DNA of 7,653 nt from Gammaproteobacteria bacterium (GCA_027484495.1 JAIXSW010000166.1:1-7653); one strand, 5' to 3'; positions 1-6,820 are shown, counted from the first letter of the stretch. The notes: generated by a model from the letters alone, not told the origin. Program-made: numbers and translations.

Positions 1-1412
1 AATGCCGGTTCAATCAGCGCCGTTGGATCAAAAGGCCACCATTGGTCATCCTGATAATACTCCACCCAGGCGTGAGCATCTTTTTGCAGCACCTGCAGAT
101 AAGCACCATCGTCTTGCCATTCGCCCCCGAGATAACCGCCAACTAAACGCGCAGGCACACCGGCAGCGCGGAATAAAAACACTGTACTACTGGCATAGTG
201 ACTGCAAAATCCAAGCTTTTTCTCGAACAGGAAATTGTCGATCTGCTCCCCGTTGATTTCTCCTGGTGACAGACTGTATCTTAACTGTTGCTGTTGAAAA
301 TACAAACCGATCCGCGCCGCCAGTGTCTTCGCCGCGGGCACGCCTTGATTCAGTTGTTGCGCCAATTGTCTTGCTTTGGCATTACCAGCCGGCAATTGCA
401 GATAACGCGAAACGTCGCCACGCGCAGGCAGTGGCACCAGGGAACTGCTGAGCTGATAGCTGATGCGCTGGCTGAGAGGTTGCTCCGCGACAACCAGCGC
501 TTCTCGATTGACGCCAACATTACTGCTGTGTTGGTGTGGTGCTCCCAAGACAAACAAACTGAATTGCTGATGGGGCTCGGCGATCACGGTATAGCGGTAG
601 TGTGGGGTGTCTGCAGGCGCCGGACTGGCTTTGGGCTGCGGTCGTTGTGCCCGCCAGTTTTGACCATCAAACACATCGTAAATTTTAGCCCGGAAATAGC
701 GAATTTCTGCCGGAGGCGCTGCGCCGTCAAATTTAACGCGAAAAGCCAGCGCATTTGATTGCAGCAGGCTGGAGACAGATCCCGGCGCCAGATTATCACT
801 CAGTCCAGTCTGGTTTAACTTAGCACCTGGCAATTGCCATAACGGCGGCAGACGCGGAAACAGCAAAAACAGCAGTACAGTCGCAGCAGTCATCAATGCC
901 GCTATGCGACTCATCTGCCGCCATTGCCACTGCGGTTGTTCCCGACAGAAACACAAGTGGTGACAATGCAGATTCAGCAAAAAAGCGCAAAAGATCAGCA
1001 CAGCCAGCCAGAGGTCCTGATGCAGGATAAAAGCACAGGCTAACAGGAAATAATGCACCCATAGCAGCTGCGAGATATCAGAGGGTCGCCGCTCCGACAA
1101 ACCGAGTAGTCGCAACACCGCCGCCAGCAGCAGAAAATGAAACATCAGGTGCATCACGCCAAGCTGGCGGCTGCTGATCAGTAGCGCTACCAGCATGGCG
1201 CCGGCCAACAAGTTATTTTTCGTCAGGCTCCAGGGGCGACCACCACGATACAATTGCCATAGTTTTGCCAGCAACAACAACGCAAACACCGCCAGACTCC
1301 AGCTGCTGTAAGCCGGTATGAGTAGCGCCCAAAGCAGTAACTGAAACAACCACAAGCGCCATTGCAACGTCTGAAACAGCTGTGGGCTAATTTGAGTAAG
1401 GGCATTTACCAT
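1..1412 (-). CDS. tgpA: TgpA-type transglutaminase-like membrane protein (DUF3488 plus transglutaminase core), C-terminus cut by window edge
   Basis: Translating the minus strand from ATG at 1412 gives an uninterrupted frame of 470 codons to the left edge. The first ~180 residues are strongly hydrophobic, with about five or six membrane segments (for example LWLFQLLLWALL near residue 18 and TVLLFLLFP near 175). A soluble, presumably periplasmic, domain follows. The transglutaminase core is plain: GFCSHYASS with Cys403, DAHAWVEYY with His447, and PFDPTA with Asp462, the Cys-His-Asp triad of the family. TgpA proteins usually run to about 650-670 residues, so roughly 200 residues, probably including a last membrane helix and cytoplasmic tail, lie outside. 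The ATGGTAA start overlaps the TAA of the DUF58 gene by 7 bases and has no strong Shine-Dalgarno, suggesting translational coupling. In Pseudomonas aeruginosa the homologue is essential and thought to act on the cell envelope; its substrate is unknown. A role in the envelope here is inferred from homology. Confidence 0.93.
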   Translation of the reverse strand, partial: MVNALTQISPQLFQTLQWRLWLFQLLLWALLIPAYSSWSLAVFALLLLAKLWQLYRGGRPWSLTKNNLLAGAMLVALLISSRQLGVMHLMFHFLLLAAVLRLLGLSERRPSDISQLLWVHYFLLACAFILHQDLWLAVLIFCAFLLNLHCHHLCFCREQPQWQWRQMSRIAALMTAATVLLFLLFPRLPPLWQLPGAKLNQTGLSDNLAPGSVSSLLQSNALAFRVKFDGAAPPAEIRYFRAKIYDVFDGQNWRAQRPQPKASPAPADTPHYRYTVIAEPHQQFSLFVLGAPHQHSSNVGVNREALVVAEQPLSQRISYQLSSSLVPLPARGDVSRYLQLPAGNAKARQLAQQLNQGVPAAKTLAARIGLYFQQQQLRYSLSPGEINGEQIDNFLFEKKLGFCSHYASSTVFLFRAAGVPARLVGGYLGGEWQDDGAYLQVLQKDAHAWVEYYQDDQWWPFDPTALIEPA

Positions 1413-2344
1413 AGCGCCAGCGCCTGTAAAACCTGACGCAAATGGGCCGGACCGCTGCCAACCGCAATGTCTGTGGGCGTGCTGCGCAAGCCAAACGGTT
1501 GTTGCGCCTGCTCGGCCCGCAGTGCCCGCTCGGCCAGATCGGATAGCTGTGCTTCCAGCGTATTGAGCCGCGGATCTGCGCTCAGCCACAAGTCAGTGCC
1601 GGGTAATGTCGTGGCGCTGAACTGATGGACCAGCAATTGTTGTTGGCGGCTGAATCGCTTCCAATCAAGCTGACGCCAGGGGTCGCCCGGCTGATACTGG
1701 CGTTGCCCGGACCATTCTTCCGCATTTTGCTGCTGCGGGTCGGCTAGTTGGTCGGCATAAGGGGCAGGGACTGGCGCCGGAAACACCCAATAATCGCATT
1801 CCAGCCGCACATAACACCAACACCGCACCAGGCCAAAGGGGTACACCGACTGCAGTTTCAGCCGTGGGATGGCAAAATATCCACGTTTCGGCGCGGGCAG
1901 TTCAAGCACCACAGTAGCGTCATTGACCGGAATTAACCGGCCCGGTTGTTGCCAACCAGCATCGAGCGCCAGCGGCGCTCCGGTTCGGCGCTGCAGGGTC
2001 AGCAAAATACCGGCATTTTGCCCGGCAAATACATCGGCCAGCGGGCGGGCAGACAGTTCACAATGATGCAGATTCAGAAAAGCTAACACTATGGTGCTGA
2101 TCATTAACACCAAAAGTAGGTAGGCCAACAACAAAATCAAATTATTCTGATAGTTGGTGCCGAGAATGTATAACAACAGCACCAGCGCACAGAGTCCAAA
2201 GCCAAACCGGGTCGGAAAAACAAACATAAATCTTTGTTGCAGACGTACCACAGCAGAGACTGGTTGTCGTGTATCCAGCCAGCGCCAGATCCGCTGACGG
2301 AATTGTTGCTGCACTCTGGCGGTGATCCCGACCATGTCAGACAT
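1406..2344 (-). CDS. DUF58 domain-containing membrane protein, MoxR partner
   Basis: Starting at ATG 2344 the protein has 312 residues. After a basic N-terminus come two adjacent membrane segments (about residues 47-61 and 68-88, FGLCALVLLLYIL and LILLLAYLLLVLMIS). A mostly beta-rich region follows, then the DUF58 signature around residues 212-238: SGQRQYQPGD, then WRQLDWKRFSR and LLVHQF. The order (membrane hairpin, then DUF58) and the length fit the family member encoded between MoxR ATPases and TgpA. The chosen ATG (ATGTCTGA) overlaps the MoxR stop by 8 bases. A second ATG at 2335, one base after that stop, would give 309 residues and is nearly as good; neither has a clear ribosome site, so coupling to moxR translation is likely. 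An upstream ATG at 2401 lies deep inside moxR and is unlikely. The biochemical function is unknown; a von Willebrand-like fold acting with the ATPase is often proposed for such proteins. Confidence 0.92.
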   Translation of the reverse strand: MSDMVGITARVQQQFRQRIWRWLDTRQPVSAVVRLQQRFMFVFPTRFGFGLCALVLLLYILGTNYQNNLILLLAYLLLVLMISTIVLAFLNLHHCELSARPLADVFAGQNAGILLTLQRRTGAPLALDAGWQQPGRLIPVNDATVVLELPAPKRGYFAIPRLKLQSVYPFGLVRCWCYVRLECDYWVFPAPVPAPYADQLADPQQQNAEEWSGQRQYQPGDPWRQLDWKRFSRQQQLLVHQFSATTLPGTDLWLSADPRLNTLEAQLSDLAERALRAEQAQQPFGLRSTPTDIAVGSGPAHLRQVLQALALW

Positions 2345-3239
2345 GACACGGTGTATGTTGCAGTAATAGCGTGCTGGCGGCAGTTTCGCCGGCATGTCCA
2401 CGTGGCTGCAACCGGTGTTCAGTCACCGCGCTGAATACCTGACGGATATCGTCCGCAGTGACAAAACTACGTTGATCCAGCAGCGCACAAGCGCGCCCGG
2501 CACGCACCAGAGCTTTGGCCGCGCGTGGCGATAATGGCTGCATATCATCGCGCTGCCGGCTGTGTTGAACCAGATCCAACACATAATTCAGCAGACTGTC
2601 GCTGCATTTAATCGTATCGACCTGCGCCTGTAACTGCAGCAACCCTGCGGTATCGAGCAGCGCCCGCGTTGCTTCAACCCGCCCGGCTGGTTGTTGTAAC
2701 AACAGCAATTCAGCGGCCCGGTCCGGAAAGCCGAGACTCAGCCGCATGGTAAATCGGTCGAGTTGTGACTCGGGCAACGCGTTGGTGCCGCTGTAATTTT
2801 GTGGATTCTGGGTCGCAATGACAAAAAACGGCGAGGGCAATTCACGGGTGGCGCCGTCGATTGACACCTGATGCTCTTCCATCGCTTCGAGTAACGCACT
2901 TTGCGTTTTTGGGCTGGCTCGGTTGATTTCATCGGCCAGTAATACCTGACTGAACACAGGACCCGGTTGGAATTTAAACTCCTGTGTCCTGGCATCAAAC
3001 AGGTTAAAGCCGGTCAAATCAGCGGGTAACAGATCACTGGTAAACTGGACCCGACGATAACTCAGGCCAAGACTTTGCGCCAGCGCATGCGCCAACGTGG
3101 TTTTGCCCATGCCGGGCATATCTTCGAGCAATAGATGCCCGCCGGCCAGCAGACAGGTCAATGCCAGCCTGATTTGGGCTGGTTTACCAAGGATCACCTG
3201 ATTCAGTTGTTGCTCGACGGCGTGTAATGCATGTACCAC
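2337..3239 (-). CDS. MoxR-family AAA+ ATPase
   Basis: This 300-residue protein is a cytoplasmic AAA+ ATPase of the MoxR type, a chaperone-like family that matures or remodels partner complexes. Visible motifs are Walker A (DMPGMGKTT, Lys46), Walker B (LLADEINRAS, Asp103 and Glu104), sensor 1 in VIATQNP (Asn145), the conserved LPESQLDRF with a likely arginine finger (Arg162), and sensor 2 in LSPRAAKAL (Arg239). The length is normal for the family. I chose GTG at 3239 because AAGGA lies 7 bases upstream and the protein then begins where relatives do, just before the helix ending in VILGK. The frame stays open upstream to an ATG at 3356, but that extension would overlap the divergent phosphatase gene and matches no MoxR feature. 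It is the first gene of the operon with the DUF58 and TgpA genes. The family and motifs are certain; the cellular role is inferred from the neighbours. Confidence 0.95.
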   Translation of the reverse strand: MVHALHAVEQQLNQVILGKPAQIRLALTCLLAGGHLLLEDMPGMGKTTLAHALAQSLGLSYRRVQFTSDLLPADLTGFNLFDARTQEFKFQPGPVFSQVLLADEINRASPKTQSALLEAMEEHQVSIDGATRELPSPFFVIATQNPQNYSGTNALPESQLDRFTMRLSLGFPDRAAELLLLQQPAGRVEATRALLDTAGLLQLQAQVDTIKCSDSLLNYVLDLVQHSRQRDDMQPLSPRAAKALVRAGRACALLDQRSFVTADDIRQVFSAVTEHRLQPRGHAGETAASTLLLQHTPCHV

Positions 3240-3246
3240 TGGAATG

Positions 3247-3251
3247 TCCTT
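3247..3251 (-). promoter_or_regulatory. Shine-Dalgarno site of the MoxR gene
   Basis: AAGGA on the minus strand lies 7 bases before GTG at 3239. It is the only strong ribosome site in this frame and decides the start in favour of the 300-residue form over the 39-residue-longer upstream reading. Confidence 0.75.
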
Positions 3252-3265
3252 GTTTGTCTTGCACT

Positions 3266-3294
3266 TTGGCAAATAGTCACAAAATTCGTATACT
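3266..3294 (+). promoter_or_regulatory. sigma70-type promoter for the phosphatase gene
   Basis: TTGGCA at 3266-3271 (5 of 6 to the -35 consensus) and TATACT at 3289-3294 (5 of 6 to the -10 consensus) are separated by exactly 17 bases. Transcription would begin near 3301, leaving a leader of about 20 bases before the phosphatase start. The site sits in the 82-base gap between divergent genes. I see no equally good promoter pointing at the MoxR gene: the -10-like TATACG on the minus strand overlaps the same GTATAC palindrome but has only a poor -35 (TTGTGC, spacing 18). The call rests on sequence match alone. Confidence 0.6.
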
Positions 3295-3314
3295 GGCGCA
3301 ACTTCTTTAGGCAC

Positions 3315-3319
3315 AAGGA
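3315..3319 (+). promoter_or_regulatory. Shine-Dalgarno site that makes the phosphatase start ambiguous
   Basis: AAGGA lies only 2 bases before ATG 3322, which is closer than usual, but 8 bases before an in-frame TTG at 3328. The TTG start would give a protein beginning MKILFVCLGN, the usual N-terminus of this family. The ATG is retained as the default start. Confidence 0.5.
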
Positions 3320-3321
3320 CA

Positions 3322-3783
3322 ATGCCCTTGAAAATTCTGTTTGTCTGTCTTGGCAATATTTGCCGCTCACCAACCGCGCATGCGGTATTTCGTCAACTTG
3401 CGACGACACAGGGCCTGCCTTGTGAAGTAGAATCTGCCGGCACCAGCGCCTCACACAAAGGCGATGCCCCGGATCCGCGCAGTATCAAAGCGGCACCAGA
3501 TTATTCCTTTAAAGGTATCAAATCCCGCCCGGTATTGAGCACTGACTTTGTTGAGTATGATTTGATTCTGGCGATGGATCAGCAAAACCTGGCTGATCTG
3601 AAAAAACGTTGTCCGCCTGAGCAGCAACATAAACTGAAACTGCTGATGCAGTACCACCCCGAGTTTCCGAAGTGGCAGGAAGTGCCAGATCCTTATTATG
3701 GCGGACCGCGCGGTTTTGCCGTAGTTTTTGATCTGATTGAGCAGTCATGTCAGCAATTGCTGCGTCAGTTAAAGCAAGGCTGA
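3322..3783 (+). CDS. low-molecular-weight protein tyrosine phosphatase
   Basis: The 153-residue cytoplasmic enzyme should remove phosphate from phosphotyrosine through a cysteinyl-phosphate intermediate. The active-site loop CLGNICRS begins at Cys9 and ends at Arg15 (CX5R), directly after the first beta strand KILFV. The general-acid motif DPYYGG is present, with Asp123. The mid-protein SAGTSASHKGDAPDPRS matches the family's second conserved block, though the Trp commonly found there before His is Ser. The length is typical. It is transcribed away from the MoxR operon from its own promoter and lies 144 bases upstream of the DAHP synthase gene. No Wzc-type tyrosine kinase or capsule gene is visible nearby, so it looks like the stand-alone housekeeping type rather than a Wzb partner, and its substrate cannot be told from here. 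Translation may begin at ATG 3322 or at TTG 3328 (151 residues). Confidence 0.95.
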   Translation: MPLKILFVCLGNICRSPTAHAVFRQLATTQGLPCEVESAGTSASHKGDAPDPRSIKAAPDYSFKGIKSRPVLSTDFVEYDLILAMDQQNLADLKKRCPPEQQHKLKLLMQYHPEFPKWQEVPDPYYGGPRGFAVVFDLIEQSCQQLLRQLKQG

Positions 3784-3927
3784 CGAATAAATAGCCGTTT
3801 ATACGTCCAGATTGAAATTTATCCGGTGAAAGCGTTGAATTTCAGAGCGGCTGCCTTTACCTTGTGCGGTGGAGCCATAACTCAAGCGAAATTTACATCC
3901 ACAAACACCTGAAATAGGAATCTTAAA
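3784..3927 (+). promoter_or_regulatory. leader of the DAHP synthase gene with two mutually exclusive nested folds
   Basis: This is the 144-base gap before the DAHP synthase gene. The central segment 3836-3852 can pair upstream: CGGCT 3848-3852 with AGCCG 3793-3797 as an outer stem, and 3836-3845 with 3812-3821 as an inner 10-pair stem including G-T pairs. It can instead pair downstream: GGCT 3849-3852 with AGCC 3873-3876, and TGAATTTC 3836-3843 with GAAATTTA 3888-3895. The reason is that GAAATTTA occurs twice, at 3814 and 3888. The two folds exclude each other, as in attenuators and riboswitches. There is no T-tract after either stem, so neither is a simple intrinsic terminator, and the Shine-Dalgarno AGGAA (3916-3920) lies outside both. 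The stems are short and AT-rich and could be chance. A weak -35-like TTGAAA (3812-3817) with TTGAAT 17 bases on may be a promoter. The layout is seen; regulation is inferred. Confidence 0.3.
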
Positions 3928-5277
3928 GTGACTACCTGGACGCCTCAAAGCTGGCGAGCATTTCCGATCCAACAGCAACCCCATTATGACGATCAGGCTT
4001 TATTAGCCTCGGTAGAGCAACAGCTGCATAAATATCCGCCGCTGGTTTTTGCTCAGGAAACCCGTGATCTGTTTAGTCAGCTCGGCCAGGTGGCCGAGGG
4101 CAATGCATTTTTATTGCAGGGTGGCGATTGTGCGGAGAGCTTTAGCAACTTTAATGCGCCGAAGATCCGGGACACCTTTAAAGTACTGTTACAGATGGCC
4201 GTGGTGCTGACCTTTGCCGGCAGTTGCCCGGTGGTCAAAGTCGCCCGGATGGCCGGCCAATACGCCAAGCCTCGCTCCAGCGATTTAGAAACGATTGATG
4301 GCATCAGCCTGCCAAGTTATCGCGGTGATATCGTCAATAGCTTTGAATTTACTGAAGCGGCACGCCAGCCAGATCCAAACCGGCTGATGACGGCCTACCA
4401 TCACAGTGCTGCGACGCTGAATTTGCTGCGTGCATTCGCTCAGGGCGGCCTTGCAGACTTGCACCAGGTCAGTCGCTGGAACATGGGCTTTGTTGAAAGC
4501 AACCCATTAAAAGGCCGTTACCAGGATATCGCCCAGCGTATCCAGGAAGCGCTGCGCTTTATGGAGATTTGTGGCATCAGTGCACAGAATTCGCCATCGA
4601 TCCGTGAAACGACGCTGTATACGTCACACGAAGCATTGCTGCTGAATTATGAAGAGGCACTGACCCGTCGTGATTCATTAACCGGTCTGTGGTATGACTG
4701 TTCCGCGCATATGGTGTGGATTGGTGAAAGAACCCGTCAGCTCGACCATGCGCATATCGAGTTCTTCCGCGGCATCCATAACCCAATTGGCGTCAAGATT
4801 GGCCCTGGCATGGATGAACTGGATTTAATCCGCTTAATCGATGCGCTGAACCCGGATAATATTCCGGGTCGCCTGACGTTGATCACCCGGATGGGCGCCG
4901 ACAAACTGGCTGACAAACTACCGGCGCTGGTGCGTCGCGTGCAGCGTGAAGGCCGTAAAGTGGTGTGGAGTTCTGATCCGATGCACGGTAATACGGTCAA
5001 AGCCAGCAATGACTACAAGACCCGTGATTTTGAAGCCATTTTACGCGAGATCCGTAACTTCTTTGCCGTTCATCAGGCAGAAGGTTCACATGCCGGCGGT
5101 ATCCATCTGGAAATGACCGGCGAGCACGTCACTGAGTGTACCGGCGGCGCTTATGGCTTGTCCGAAAACGATCTGAGTCAGCGGTATTTCACGCAGTGCG
5201 ACCCGCGGTTAAATGCCGATCAGGTGTTAGAGCTGGCGTTTTTGATTGCGGATACGCTCAGAAGCGTACGGAAATAA
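3928..5277 (+). CDS. 3-deoxy-7-phosphoheptulonate (DAHP) synthase, class II
   Basis: The 449-residue enzyme condenses phosphoenolpyruvate and erythrose 4-phosphate to DAHP, the first step of aromatic amino acid and chorismate synthesis, in the cytoplasm. It is the plant/actinobacterial class II type, not the AroF/G/H class I type. Metal ligands are all present: Cys68 in QGGDCAES, His353 in SSDPMHGNT, Glu395 in GIHLEMTGEH and Asp425 in QCDPRLN. PEP and phosphate contacts are also visible: Arg107 in KVARMAGQY, Glu267-Arg268 in WIGERTR, Lys290 in GVKIGP and Arg321 in LITRMG. Spacings match the Mycobacterium tuberculosis enzyme as I recall it, apart from a shorter N-terminus, so the allosteric behaviour may differ. 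The start is GTG, supported by AGGAA 7 bases upstream and by the familiar TTWTPQSWR opening. A 144-base leader precedes it. The PanE-type gene begins 30 bases downstream, probably in the same transcript. Confidence 0.97.
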   Translation: MTTWTPQSWRAFPIQQQPHYDDQALLASVEQQLHKYPPLVFAQETRDLFSQLGQVAEGNAFLLQGGDCAESFSNFNAPKIRDTFKVLLQMAVVLTFAGSCPVVKVARMAGQYAKPRSSDLETIDGISLPSYRGDIVNSFEFTEAARQPDPNRLMTAYHHSAATLNLLRAFAQGGLADLHQVSRWNMGFVESNPLKGRYQDIAQRIQEALRFMEICGISAQNSPSIRETTLYTSHEALLLNYEEALTRRDSLTGLWYDCSAHMVWIGERTRQLDHAHIEFFRGIHNPIGVKIGPGMDELDLIRLIDALNPDNIPGRLTLITRMGADKLADKLPALVRRVQREGRKVVWSSDPMHGNTVKASNDYKTRDFEAILREIRNFFAVHQAEGSHAGGIHLEMTGEHVTECTGGAYGLSENDLSQRYFTQCDPRLNADQVLELAFLIADTLRSVRK

Positions 5278-5307
5278 ACAGCCGGTTTTTCCGGTCAAGG
5301 ACAACCG

Positions 5308-6363
5308 ATGCAGGATCTGCAAACCAAAGTGCAAACCAGTGGTCGTAAATACCGGGTGGGCATTGTCGGGGCAGGCAGCATCGGTTGTTTTTTAACTGCG
5401 ATTCTGGCGCAGGATACCGACTTAGAATTATTGTTGTTCGGTCGTGATTACATGGGTCTGGAGCTGGCGGCACATGGTCTGGCGGCCAGCTGGCAAAGTG
5501 GCTCCGAACATTTCCAGGCGAGCGTTGCGGCGGTCGCTTTTTATACTTCATACGTCAGTCTGATCGAAGCAGACATCGTATTCTTGACAGTCAAAGCCAC
5601 TGCGTTGGCTGCACTGGTTCATCAAATTAAACCCCATCTGCGACCTGATGTGCCGGTGATTGCATTGCAAAATGGCATTGGCATCACGGACATCATCCAG
5701 TCGCAACTGCAGAACCCGGTTTATCGCGCTATTGTGCCTTTTAACGTCGTGAAAACGGCGCCAGGGCAGTTCCAGCAAAGCAGCGGTGGCAGCTTGATTT
5801 GGCCAGTCACATCTCATGCCGTCGTGCAGTATCTGGCTAAGCTGTTGCAGGTTGAGGGATTGGCAGTACAGGCCGAAGCCGACATGCTGGCAGCAGAGTA
5901 TGGCAAGTTGCTGCTGAACTTGAACAACGCTTTAAATGCGATCAGCGATTTACCGCTCCGACAGCAGCTGCTGCACCGCGATTGGCGGCGGTTGCTGGCC
6001 GCATCGATGCGGGAATGGCTGGTTATCTGCGCCAAAGAGCAAGTGAGTCCCCGCCAATATACCGCTGTGAGTCCCGGCTTATTACCGCGAGTGTTAAATC
6101 TGCCAGACTGGTTGTTTCGCCGCTTAGCCAGCCGGATGTTGCGGATAGATCCAGAAGCCCGTTTATCCATGTATCAGGATGTACTGCAGGGCCGGCGCAC
6201 AGAAATTATGTTTTTAAACGGTGCTGTTGTTGCGTTGGGTCAACGCTATGGCATTGCCACTCCGGTGAATCAGGCGATAGTGGACTGGATCCATCAACTC
6301 GAAGCGGGCAGCAGCACTAAGCCTGAACCGGCGCAGTGGTGCCGGCAATTAGGACTAAAATAG
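5308..6363 (+). CDS. panE: ketopantoate reductase (2-dehydropantoate 2-reductase), PanE/ApbA family
   Basis: The 351-residue protein should reduce 2-dehydropantoate to pantoate with NADPH, a step toward pantothenate and coenzyme A. The Rossmann motif GAGSIG is at residues 21-26 after strand VGIV. ALQNGIG carries Asn122, EYGKLLLNLNNALNA carries Lys200 and Asn204, and GRRTEIMFLNG carries Glu299; these correspond to the catalytic and substrate-binding Asn, Lys, Asn and Glu of E. coli PanE. It is longer than the E. coli enzyme (about 303 residues), with about 14 extra residues before the nucleotide-binding strand and an insertion before the Glu motif, as in the longer branch of the family. The ATG has AAGGA 6 bases upstream. 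It follows the DAHP synthase gene by 30 bases, which include a small CCGG-TTTTT-CCGG hairpin without a following T-tract. The longer branch contains members of unproven substrate, so pantoate production is likely rather than certain. Confidence 0.88.
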   Translation: MQDLQTKVQTSGRKYRVGIVGAGSIGCFLTAILAQDTDLELLLFGRDYMGLELAAHGLAASWQSGSEHFQASVAAVAFYTSYVSLIEADIVFLTVKATALAALVHQIKPHLRPDVPVIALQNGIGITDIIQSQLQNPVYRAIVPFNVVKTAPGQFQQSSGGSLIWPVTSHAVVQYLAKLLQVEGLAVQAEADMLAAEYGKLLLNLNNALNAISDLPLRQQLLHRDWRRLLAASMREWLVICAKEQVSPRQYTAVSPGLLPRVLNLPDWLFRRLASRMLRIDPEARLSMYQDVLQGRRTEIMFLNGAVVALGQRYGIATPVNQAIVDWIHQLEAGSSTKPEPAQWCRQLGLK

Positions 6364-6382
6364 CCGCTTAGGAACGCAGCGG
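6357..6382 (-). terminator. possible weak terminator of the HPP gene
   Basis: Read on the minus strand, CCGCT and AGCGG (6378-6382 and 6364-6368) form a 5-pair stem with a 9-base loop, followed by CTATTTT. The stem overlaps the last codons of the HPP gene, and the T-rich part lies within the end of panE. The stem is short, so the call is tentative. No terminator for panE is visible in the plus direction. Confidence 0.25.
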
Positions 6383-6820
6383 ATGCGCGCAATAGCGGTG
6401 ATAACACTTTGCCAGCAGTACCAAGCCAATAGCGCCGGCAGCGACTGGCGTCAGCAAAAATAACCAACCGGGTTTGGTCATCATCACGACTAAAGCTGTT
6501 GCACCTGCCGGCGGATGTACCGTGTGCGTGCGAAACATCAATAGAATCGACAACCCGACCGCGGCGGCAGTGACTTCGGCACCGTTACCAAAACCATGCA
6601 ACAACGCCAATGCAACGCTGGCAGCGAGCAGATGGCCGCCAATGACATTGCGTGGTTGCGCCAGTGGGCTGTCAGGCGTGGCAAAAATCAACACCAGCGT
6701 CGCGCCAAAAGGCGCCATCAGCAGGCTGTAACCTTGCAACCAGACTGCCGACTGACATAACAACCAAATTGCCAGAACAGCGCCAAGCGACACCACTAAT
6801 TGCCAACGAAACAGCGACAT
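6368..6820 (-). CDS. HPP-family integral membrane protein
   Basis: With ATG at 6820 this is a 150-residue, very hydrophobic protein with about four membrane segments (near residues 8-29, 33-48, 61-76 and 119-138, plus a further hydrophobic stretch at 81-96). It carries the family signature HPPAGATAL at 102-110, which names the family, and the conserved SPLAQPRNVIGGHLL block near 51-65. Its length is usual for bacterial HPP proteins. Plant and cyanobacterial relatives have been linked to nitrite transport; the role of this bacterial type is not established. GAGGGG sits 10 bases before the ATG. A GTG at 6847 could add nine residues (beginning MPSARGCWN) but has no ribosome site and does not look like a family N-terminus. 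It is divergent from a TetR-family gene with an inverted repeat between them, so control by that regulator is likely. It ends 4 bases from the convergent panE stop. Confidence 0.88.
   Translation of the reverse strand: MSLFRWQLVVSLGAVLAIWLLCQSAVWLQGYSLLMAPFGATLVLIFATPDSPLAQPRNVIGGHLLAASVALALLHGFGNGAEVTAAAVGLSILLMFRTHTVHPPAGATALVVMMTKPGWLFLLTPVAAGAIGLVLLAKCYHRYCAHPLRS

Noticed and set aside
2..758. Several plus-strand open frames of 61-156 codons
   Set aside because: They lie opposite the TgpA gene, whose frame carries the transglutaminase triad; their translations are Arg/Cys-rich with no recognisable domain.
1223..1405. 60-codon minus-strand frame starting right after the DUF58 stop
   Set aside because: It has the tidy ATG after TAA, but it is Cys-rich and ends quickly; the frame one base over, from ATG 1412, gives the full TgpA protein.
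2345..2401. N-terminal extension of the DUF58 protein from ATG 2401
   Set aside because: It would overlap the MoxR gene by 65 bases and adds sequence unlike family members; starts at 2344 or 2335 fit the gene junction.
3240..3356. 39-residue N-terminal extension of the MoxR protein
   Set aside because: It crosses the intergenic region and the start of the phosphatase gene on the other strand, and a good AAGGA-GTG start exists at 3239.
3880..3897. TyrR-box-like TTTACA before the DAHP synthase gene
   Set aside because: The right half matches (3892-3897), but the left half at the required spacing reads ACTCAA and lacks the key G, so there is no convincing box.
4077..5009. Minus-strand open frames inside the DAHP synthase gene
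   Set aside because: They are shadows of a long, fully motif-supported gene, and have no ribosome site or domain.
5280..5296. CCGG-TTTTT-CCGG hairpin between the DAHP synthase and panE genes
   Set aside because: It is only 4-5 pairs, with the T-run in the loop and not after the stem, so it is not a terminator.
5814..6320. Open frames of 112-118 codons overlapping panE on both strands
   Set aside because: They are alternative-frame shadows; panE carries the Rossmann and catalytic motifs through this region.
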